A stretch of 10,803 nt of DNA from Solirubrobacterales bacterium (lineage in GTDB: Bacteria > Actinomycetota > Thermoleophilia > Solirubrobacterales > Solirubrobacteraceae), in assembly GCA_013813955.1 (NCBI GenBank), contig JACCQW010000239.1, positions 1-10,803 on the forward strand, written 5' to 3'. Positions 7,005 through 10,803 of this stretch are shown in pieces. The notes under the pieces are model-generated. The model had not been told where the DNA came from, did not search any database, and worked only from the letters and a program-made list of their open reading frames with translations. Position 1 is the stretch's first letter. Every line of letters starts with the position of its first letter. The position numbers and the translations under genes are program-made.

Positions 7005-7757
7005 ATGCCCATGGACCTCGGGATCGAAGGGCGCGTCGCGCTCGTGACGGGCGGATCGCGGGGGATCGGGCTGGGCATCGCGCGGGCGCTCGCAGCGGAG
7101 GGGGCACGCGTCGCCGTGGCCGCGCGTACCCGCGAGAGCGTCGAGCAGGCCGCCGCGGGGCTGCGCGGTCGCGGCTACGTCTTCGACGCCGAGGACCTGG
7201 GCGCGGTCGGGCCGCTGGTGGACTCCGTCGAGCGTGACCTCGGGCCGGTCGAGCTGTATGTGGCCAACACGGGCGGGCCGCCGCCCGGCGATCCGCTGGC
7301 TTTCGCCGTCGAGCAGTGGGAGGCCGCGCACCGCTCGCTGGTCATCTCGCCGATGCTGTTGGCGCAGCGGCTGCTGCCCGGCATGCGCGACCGTGGCTTC
7401 GGCCGCGTGGTGGCGGTGTCCTCCAGCGCGGCGCGCGAGCCGCTTGCGCACCTGCAGCTCACCAACGCCAACCGCCCGGGCCTGCTGGCCGCGCTGAAGC
7501 TCCTCGCGCGCCAGGCGGCGGGCGACGGCGTCACCATCAACGCGATCCTGCCCGGGCGCATCGCGACCGAGCACTTGGTCGAGGCCTACGACGACCTCGA
7601 GGACGCGCAGCGGGCGGCGCGCGACGACGTGCCCGCCGGGCGGCTGGGCGCTGTCGAGGAGATCGCAGCGGTCGCGGCGTTCCTGTGCTCGGCGCCCGCG
7701 AGCTACGTGACCGGGACGTCGGTGCTCGTCGACGGCGGCCTGACGAGATCGTGGTGA
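7005..7757 (+). CDS. SDR-family protein with non-canonical active site
   Basis: A 250-residue short-chain dehydrogenase/reductase fold protein of FabG-like length. The dinucleotide loop is TGGSRGIG (15-22), with AART near 39-42 where the cofactor specificity residues lie. The usual NNAG is NTGG (88-91), followed by PPPGD. The catalytic Ser is kept (SSS, 139-141), but the YxxxK pair is replaced: the expected Tyr position reads Thr153 and the Lys position Arg157 in LTNANRPG. The C-terminus is standard (GRIATE, SYVTGTSVLVDGG). An SDR subgroup with NTGGPP and SNxxR motifs is known to me, so this is probably a family trait, not damage. The ATG at 7005 has no Shine-Dalgarno and may start a leaderless mRNA; ATG 7011 is an alternative. 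An alcohol dehydrogenase gene follows 46 bases later. Confidence 0.9.
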   Translation: MPMDLGIEGRVALVTGGSRGIGLGIARALAAEGARVAVAARTRESVEQAAAGLRGRGYVFDAEDLGAVGPLVDSVERDLGPVELYVANTGGPPPGDPLAFAVEQWEAAHRSLVISPMLLAQRLLPGMRDRGFGRVVAVSSSAAREPLAHLQLTNANRPGLLAALKLLARQAAGDGVTINAILPGRIATEHLVEAYDDLEDAQRAARDDVPAGRLGAVEEIAAVAAFLCSAPASYVTGTSVLVDGGLTRSW

Positions 7758-7789
7758 CGCACGTGATGCTCCGCGCCGTCGACGACCGC

Positions 7790-7797
7790 GGAGGAGG
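7790..7797 (+). promoter_or_regulatory. Strong Shine-Dalgarno selecting a GTG start
   Basis: GGAGGAGG lies six bases before GTG 7804 but twelve before ATG 7810. The spacing favours the GTG as the start of the dehydrogenase. Confidence 0.7.
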
Positions 7798-7803
7798 CCC
7801 ACC

Positions 7804-8910
7804 GTGAGGATGCGCGCCGCGGTGCTGGAGGCGTTCGGCGAGCCCCTGGTCGTGCAGGAGGTCGACCTGGCCGATCCCGCACCCGGTGAGGCGCTCGTGC
7901 GCCTGGTGGCGTGCGGGGTGTGCCACACGGACCTGTACACCGCCTCTGGCGCGGACCCGTCGGGCTACGCCCCGACGGTGCTCGGCCACGAGGGGGCCGG
8001 CGTGGTGGAGCGCATCGGCGATGGCGTGTCCTCGCTGCAGCCCGGCGACCAGGTCGTCACGCTTTTCTCGCCGCAGTGCCGGGAGTGCGAGCACTGCGTC
8101 AGCCCGAGGACCAACCTCTGCCTGGCGATCCGCGACCAGCAGAACCAGGGCTACCTGCCCGACGGCACGACGCGCCTGGCGCGCGACGGCGAGCCGATCC
8201 GCCACTTCATGGGCACGTCGACGTTCGCGGAGTACACGGTGATGCCGGAGATCGCGCTGGCCAGGGTCTCGCCCGAAGCGCCGCTCGATCGCGCGTGCCT
8301 GTTCGCGTGCGGGCTGTCCACGGGCCTGGGCGCCGCGATGTACACCGCCGGCGTCCAGGAGGGCTCGACCTGCGTGGTCTTCGGCGCCGGCATGGTCGGG
8401 CTCGGCGCGGTGGCCGGCTGTCGCCTGCAGGGCGCGGAGCGGATCATCTGCGTTGACCTCTCCGAGGACCGACTCGCGCTGGCCTCGGGGCAGGGCGCGA
8501 CCGACACCTGGGTCGGCGGCCCGGACATCGTCCAGCGCGTGCTGGACGAGACCCGTGGCTTCGGCGCGGACTACACCTTCGAGGCCACCGGGCTTGTGGA
8601 GGTCATGCGCCAGGCCGTCGAGTCCGCCCGCATGGGGTGGGGCCTGGCCACGATGTGCGGCGTGGCCGGCAAGGGCGAAACCCTGGACACCGTCCCGCGG
8701 CTCCTGATCACCGGCCGGCGCGTGTGCGGCTCGAGCTTCGGTGGGATCAAGGGCCGCGACCAGGTCCCCGAGCTCGTCCAGCGCTACCTCGACGGCGACA
8801 TCGACGTCGACGCGTTCCTGTCGCACCGCATCAGTCTGGACGAGGTCAACAAGGGCTTCGACCTCATGCACCGCCAAGATGGCATCCGCAGCGTCATCGC
8901 GCTGTCCTAG
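7804..8910 (+). CDS. Class III zinc-dependent alcohol dehydrogenase (formaldehyde-type)
   Basis: A 368-residue medium-chain dehydrogenase that oxidises alcohols with NAD+; class III members oxidise S-(hydroxymethyl) thiol adducts of formaldehyde. The catalytic zinc ligands are Cys40 (GVCHTDLYTASGADP), His62 (VLGHEGAG) and Cys169 (FACGLSTG). The structural zinc site is Cys92, Cys95, Cys98 and Cys106. HFMGTSTFAEYTV, the GADP segment and the C-terminal SHRISLDEVNKGFDLMH are class III signatures. The Rossmann loop is GAGMVGLGAV followed by CVDLSEDR, the acid fitting NAD+. Actinobacteria often use mycothiol instead of glutathione, so the thiol cofactor is open. The GTG start is set by GGAGGAGG six bases before it. 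Dodecin follows after 13 bases, probably on the same mRNA. A general alcohol dehydrogenase role is possible. Confidence 0.93.
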   Translation: MRMRAAVLEAFGEPLVVQEVDLADPAPGEALVRLVACGVCHTDLYTASGADPSGYAPTVLGHEGAGVVERIGDGVSSLQPGDQVVTLFSPQCRECEHCVSPRTNLCLAIRDQQNQGYLPDGTTRLARDGEPIRHFMGTSTFAEYTVMPEIALARVSPEAPLDRACLFACGLSTGLGAAMYTAGVQEGSTCVVFGAGMVGLGAVAGCRLQGAERIICVDLSEDRLALASGQGATDTWVGGPDIVQRVLDETRGFGADYTFEATGLVEVMRQAVESARMGWGLATMCGVAGKGETLDTVPRLLITGRRVCGSSFGGIKGRDQVPELVQRYLDGDIDVDAFLSHRISLDEVNKGFDLMHRQDGIRSVIALS

Positions 8911-8923
8911 ACAAGGAGAACAC

Positions 8924-9130
8924 ATGGCCGAGCACATCTACAAGAGCATCGAGGTCACCGGCTCGTCGACGACGAGCGTCGACGACGCGGTGCGCGGTGC
9001 CGTGGCCAAGGCCGGTGAGACCGTGCGCAACCTCGAGTGGTTCGAGGTCGGCGAGGTGCGTGGCCACATCGCCGACGGCGCCGTCGCGCACTTCCAGGTC
9101 ACCGTCAAGATCGGGTTCCGCCTGGAGTGA
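8924..9130 (+). CDS. Dodecin, flavin-binding protein
   Basis: A 68-residue protein matching the dodecin family over its full length: a beta strand with HIYKSIEVTGSS, a single helix (TSVDDAVRGAVAKAGETV) and two further strands with LEWFEVGEVRG and HFQVTVKIGFRLE. Dodecins assemble as hollow dodecamers that store or quench FMN, riboflavin or lumichrome. Trp39, which stacks on the isoalloxazine ring, and Gln58, which contacts it, are both present. The ATG follows AAGGAGAA by five bases and comes 13 bases after the dehydrogenase stop, so co-expression is likely. A seven-base-pair hairpin starts directly after its stop. Confidence 0.96.
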   Translation: MAEHIYKSIEVTGSSTTSVDDAVRGAVAKAGETVRNLEWFEVGEVRGHIADGAVAHFQVTVKIGFRLE

Positions 9131-9149
9131 GGCGGGGGAGCGCCCCGCC
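9131..9149 (+). terminator. GC-rich hairpin after dodecin
   Basis: GGCGGGG (9131-9137) and CCCCGCC (9143-9149) form a perfect seven-base-pair stem with loop GAGCG, starting at the base after the dodecin stop. No T-run follows, as is common in high-GC actinobacteria. It probably ends the redox operon and separates it from the next gene. Confidence 0.55.
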
Positions 9150-9154
9150 GGCGG

Positions 9155-9160
9155 TACGAT
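9155..9160 (+). promoter_or_regulatory. Putative -10 box TACGAT for a leaderless gene
   Basis: TACGAT fits the TANNNT -10 consensus and ends six bases before the GTG at 9167, so transcription could begin at or next to the start codon. There is no Shine-Dalgarno before that GTG and no recognisable -35 box. Confidence 0.5.
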
Positions 9161-9166
9161 CGCTGC

Positions 9167-9367
9167 GTGCCCGTCGATCAGCATCGACGCTTGGAGCAGG
9201 CGGCGGCCGCCGCGCACGCTGCGCAGGCTCGGGGCGATCAGGGCGCGGCCAACGAGGCCTGGTGCAGCTACGTCCTCATCCAGGACGCCCTGCGCGATCC
9301 GCAGGATCTGCTCGACGAGGGGGTCGCCCTGAGCAAGGTCGCGATCGACCTCTGGCTTCAGCGTTGA
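9167..9367 (+). CDS. Small helical protein of unknown function, paired with nucleotidyltransferase
   Basis: A 66-residue protein from GTG 9167. It is Ala/Gln/Asp-rich and looks all-helical, with about residues 6-22 and 25-43 as likely helices (RRLEQAAAAAHAAQARGD, then NEAWCSYVLIQDALRD) and a third near 48-65 ending IDLWLQR. It has one cysteine and no DNA-binding motif or membrane segment that I recognise. No HEPN R-x4-6-H motif is convincing. The reality of the gene is supported by the TACGAT box at leaderless spacing and by a four-base stop/start overlap with the next gene. Its small size and position suggest a partner of the nucleotidyltransferase-fold protein, possibly its regulator. I cannot name a family. 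Confidence 0.65.
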   Translation: MPVDQHRRLEQAAAAAHAAQARGDQGAANEAWCSYVLIQDALRDPQDLLDEGVALSKVAIDLWLQR

Positions 9368-9840
9368 ACGACTTCGCCGCCGCCCTGCGCGATCTCAACG
9401 ACGCGGGCATCCGCTACGTGGTGGTCGGCGGGCTCGCGGTCATCCGTCACGGCGCCGTGCGCGCGACGAAGGACGTCGACGTGGCGGTGGCCATGGATCG
9501 CGACAACCTCACGAGGATCGCCGCGCTGCTCGAGCGCTGGCAGGCCACCAACCCAGACGGCACGCCGCTGCCACGGGCGGACCTGGTGCCCCTCGGGGCG
9601 CTGGCGCTGCGCACCCCGCATTGTCTGGTCGACGTGCTCTCCGAGCAGCTGCTTCCGGCGCCGTTCGACGAGGTCCTGGCGCGGGCCGACCTCAAGAAGA
9701 TCGACGGGGTCGCCGCGCCGATCTGCGGGCTGGCCGACCTGACCGCGATGAAGCGCGCGACGGGCCGCGGCAGCGACGAGCTGGACCTCGTTCGCCTCCG
9801 CGAGGCCCACGGCGAGCTGCCGGGCGATCGGCCCGCCTGA
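9364..9840 (+). CDS. Minimal nucleotidyltransferase-fold protein (AbiEii/MNT-like)
   Basis: A 158-residue protein starting at TTG 9364, which overlaps the upstream stop as TTGA, so translation is probably coupled; no separate Shine-Dalgarno is seen. The pol-beta-type nucleotidyltransferase core is visible: VVVGGLAVIRHGAVRATKD with Gly22-Gly23, then Asp37 and Asp39 (DVDV), and the likely third metal ligand Asp90 in CLVDVL. A C-terminal segment DLTAMKRATGRGSDELDL resembles the conserved tail of AbiEii/DUF6036-type proteins. Relatives transfer nucleotides to RNA or proteins and include AbiEii toxins and MNT antitoxins. All catalytic acids are present, so activity is plausible. It is convergent with the thioredoxin-like gene with a six-base gap. 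Whether it is toxin, antitoxin or housekeeping enzyme is unknown. Confidence 0.85.
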   Translation: MNDFAAALRDLNDAGIRYVVVGGLAVIRHGAVRATKDVDVAVAMDRDNLTRIAALLERWQATNPDGTPLPRADLVPLGALALRTPHCLVDVLSEQLLPAPFDEVLARADLKKIDGVAAPICGLADLTAMKRATGRGSDELDLVRLREAHGELPGDRPA

Positions 9841-9846
9841 CGCCTC

Positions 9847-10377
9847 TCAGTCGAGCCACTTGACCGAGCAACCCCGGGGCGGGGTCTCGGCCTCGGCGGG
9901 CGCATCGCCACCGAGCACGGCGTCCAGCGCGTCGCGCAGCCACCGCGCGTCGAGTGACGGGTCCTCGTGGTCGGCATCGGGCGCGCCGCGGTAGCGCAGG
10001 CGGTGCTCGGAGTCCAGGACGAAGACATGGGGGGTCACCTGCGCGTCCAGCGCGCGGGCGACCTCCTGGGTCTCGTCGTGCAGGTAGGGGATCGGCCAGT
10101 CCTGCTCGCGCGCGAAGCGCACCATGTTCTCGAGCGAGTCGGCCGGCTTCTTCGTGGCGTCGTTGGCGTTGATGGCCAGGAAGCGAACGTCGCGCTCGGC
10201 GTAGTCCTCGGCGACGGCCCGCAGCCGCGGGTTCCACGCGATCACGTAGGGGCAGTGGTTGCAGGTCACCACGACGACCGTGGCCGGCGGGGCCGGGTCG
10301 GCGGGCAGCGCGTGCTCGACACCCTCGGTGTCGGGCAGCGAGAAGGCGGGGGCGGGGTCGCCGAGTGCGAAGGCCAT
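9847..10377 (-). CDS. Thioredoxin/peroxiredoxin-like redox protein
   Basis: A 176-residue thioredoxin-fold protein with the AhpC/TSA-like opening FALGDPAPAFSLPDTEG. The active site is Cys39-Asn-His-Cys42-Pro within VTCNHCPYVIAWNPRL, not the classic CGPC. The residue before the cis-Pro position is Thr in VTPHVFVLD. The end, GCSVKWLD, matches my memory of the PRX_like1 group, whose members finish in a GCS(I/V)KW motif with a further cysteine. It probably acts as a cytosolic thiol-disulfide reductase or peroxidase; there is no signal peptide. The ATG at 10377 has GGAGAGG about eight bases upstream, which excludes a longer form starting at 10410. It diverges from tRNA-His with 42 bases between. 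Confidence 0.9.
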   Translation of the reverse strand: MAFALGDPAPAFSLPDTEGVEHALPADPAPPATVVVVTCNHCPYVIAWNPRLRAVAEDYAERDVRFLAINANDATKKPADSLENMVRFAREQDWPIPYLHDETQEVARALDAQVTPHVFVLDSEHRLRYRGAPDADHEDPSLDARWLRDALDAVLGGDAPAEAETPPRGCSVKWLD

Positions 10378-10401
10378 GCCCCGATCCTCTCCACCCGCTG
10401 C

Positions 10402-10407
10402 TAGATT
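10402..10407 (+). promoter_or_regulatory. Putative -10 box of tRNA-His
   Basis: TAGATT fits TANNNT and lies 12 bases before the mature tRNA 5' end, leaving room for a short 5' leader removed by RNase P. No clear -35 box is seen. Confidence 0.45.
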
Positions 10408-10419
10408 CAACCCCCTCGC

Positions 10420-10493
10420 GGTGGGCGTAGCTCAGCTGGTAGAGCTCCTGGTTGTGGTCCAGGCGGTCGGGGGTTCGAGTCCCCTCGCTCACC
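10420..10493 (+). tRNA. tRNA-His(GUG)
   Basis: A complete cloverleaf. The extra G-1 at 10420 faces C73 at 10493, the hallmark of tRNA-His. The acceptor stem is GTGGGCG (10421-10427) with CGCTCAC (10486-10492), including one G-U pair. The anticodon stem is CCTGG/CCAGG (10447-10451 and 10459-10463) with loop TTGTGGT, so the anticodon GTG is 10454-10456. The T arm is GGGGG-TTCGAGT-CCCCT (10469-10485). No CCA is encoded. Confidence 0.97.
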
Positions 10494-10502
10494 CTTCTTG
10501 AC

Positions 10503-10530
10503 ACGCCCGCGCCTGCGGGCGTTCGTCGTT
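10503..10530 (+). terminator. Intrinsic-type terminator of tRNA-His
   Basis: ACGCCCGC (10503-10510) and GCGGGCGT (10515-10522) form an eight-base-pair stem with a GCCT loop, followed by the T-rich TTCGTCGTT. It lies ten bases after the tRNA and is the best terminator in the window. Confidence 0.75.
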
Positions 10531-10683
10531 AGAGGGCGCGGACCGGCCCGGAGGCCGTCCACCACTTCGGGGCCGCAAGCGCCCAAGGCGTCTTGTGAAG
10601 TGGGTTTGAGCGTCGCCGTTCTTGGATAGACGGCCCCAAGCGGGCGGCGCCTCGGCGCCCGGTGCCCTGACAAGGAGGAGCAG
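10531..10683 (+). promoter_or_regulatory. Leader rich in inverted repeats before a secreted-protein gene
   Basis: No gene is seen in these ~150 bases. CCACTTC (10562-10568) pairs with GAAGTGG (10597-10603), enclosing a smaller GGGC/GCCC hairpin (10570-10573 with 10581-10584). CTTGG (10621-10625) pairs with CCAAG (10636-10640), and GGGCG (10642-10646) with CGCCC (10656-10660). AAGGAGGAG at 10673-10681 is the ribosome binding site. It may be a structured 5' leader, but I do not recognise a known riboswitch consensus. Confidence 0.35.
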
Positions 10684-10803
10684 ATGCCAAAGCAGCTGAC
10701 GAGAATGCTCGGGATCTCGATCGCGGCGGCCGCGCTCGCGCTGGTGCCCGCCCACGCGATCGCCCAGGAGCCGGGCAACGGACCGACCGAGACCTTCACC
10801 GGC
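10684..10803 (+). CDS. N-terminus of a secreted protein (3' end outside window)
   Basis: Forty codons from ATG 10684 to the window edge. A strong AAGGAGGAG ends two bases before the ATG. The sequence shows a typical Sec signal peptide: a basic start (MPKQLTRM), a hydrophobic core (LGISIAAAALALV) and a likely signal peptidase I site in PAHAIA before QEPGNG. There is no lipobox cysteine in the visible part, so it looks secreted and not lipid-anchored. The mature part visible so far is Gly/Pro/Thr-rich and gives no family. Confidence 0.85.
   Translation, partial: MPKQLTRMLGISIAAAALALVPAHAIAQEPGNGPTETFTG

Noticed and set aside
7537..8937. A 466-residue minus-strand frame opposite the alcohol dehydrogenase
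   Set aside because: It has no recognisable domain; the plus strand encodes a complete zinc dehydrogenase with all ligands.
10531..10683. Leader as a c-di-GMP, c-di-AMP or cobalamin riboswitch
   Set aside because: I could not match the conserved core sequences of these classes; only generic inverted repeats are visible.
10407..10799. Minus-strand open frames across tRNA-His and the last gene
   Set aside because: The GDSNPRPPGPQPGALPAELRP peptide is antisense to tRNA-His, and the rest is antisense to a gene with a clear ribosome binding site and signal peptide.

Overview
This is a GC-rich chromosomal window from an actinomycete-like bacterium. The evidence is codon use strongly biased to G or C at third positions, two tRNA genes without an encoded CCA, several starts preceded by a -10-like hexamer instead of a ribosome binding site, and an actinobacterial-type sensor kinase with a PF13796-like membrane domain. 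The class Thermoleophilia (Solirubrobacterales-like) is a guess, not something the sequence proves.

Layout. (1) Bases 1-2994 hold a signalling module. Two small membrane-protein genes on the minus strand (the second cut by the window edge and DUF3995-like) diverge from a NarL-type histidine kinase and response regulator whose genes overlap by four bases. (2) Bases 3004-4650 hold a B12-binding-type radical SAM enzyme on the minus strand, convergent with the response regulator. (3) Bases 4712-5433 hold tRNA-Arg(UCU) and a small P-loop kinase-like protein on the plus strand. (4) Bases 5455-6940 hold, on the minus strand, a seven-iron ferredoxin gene followed by a class III CoA-transferase (CaiB/BaiF) gene. 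(5) Bases 7005-9130 hold a plus-strand redox cluster: an SDR protein with a non-canonical active site, a class III zinc alcohol dehydrogenase and a dodecin, closed by a hairpin. (6) Bases 9167-9840 hold an overlapping pair, a 66-residue helical protein and a minimal nucleotidyltransferase-fold protein, arranged like a toxin-antitoxin module. (7) Bases 9847-10377 hold a thioredoxin/peroxiredoxin-like protein on the minus strand, divergent from tRNA-His(GUG) and its terminator. (8) From 10684 to the window end is the start of a secreted protein preceded by a leader rich in inverted repeats.

How the genes may work together. The ferredoxin, CoA-transferase, SDR and alcohol dehydrogenase genes look like acyl-CoA and alcohol/aldehyde metabolism, with dodecin as a flavin buffer co-transcribed with the dehydrogenase. 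The kinase-regulator pair probably senses a membrane condition and may control the divergent membrane genes. The items most worth a second look are the small protein/nucleotidyltransferase pair, the SDR lacking its catalytic Tyr and Lys, the orphan radical SAM/B12 protein and the leader before the last gene. I saw no CRISPR array, insertion sequence or prophage. There is no gene-free stretch above 300 bases.
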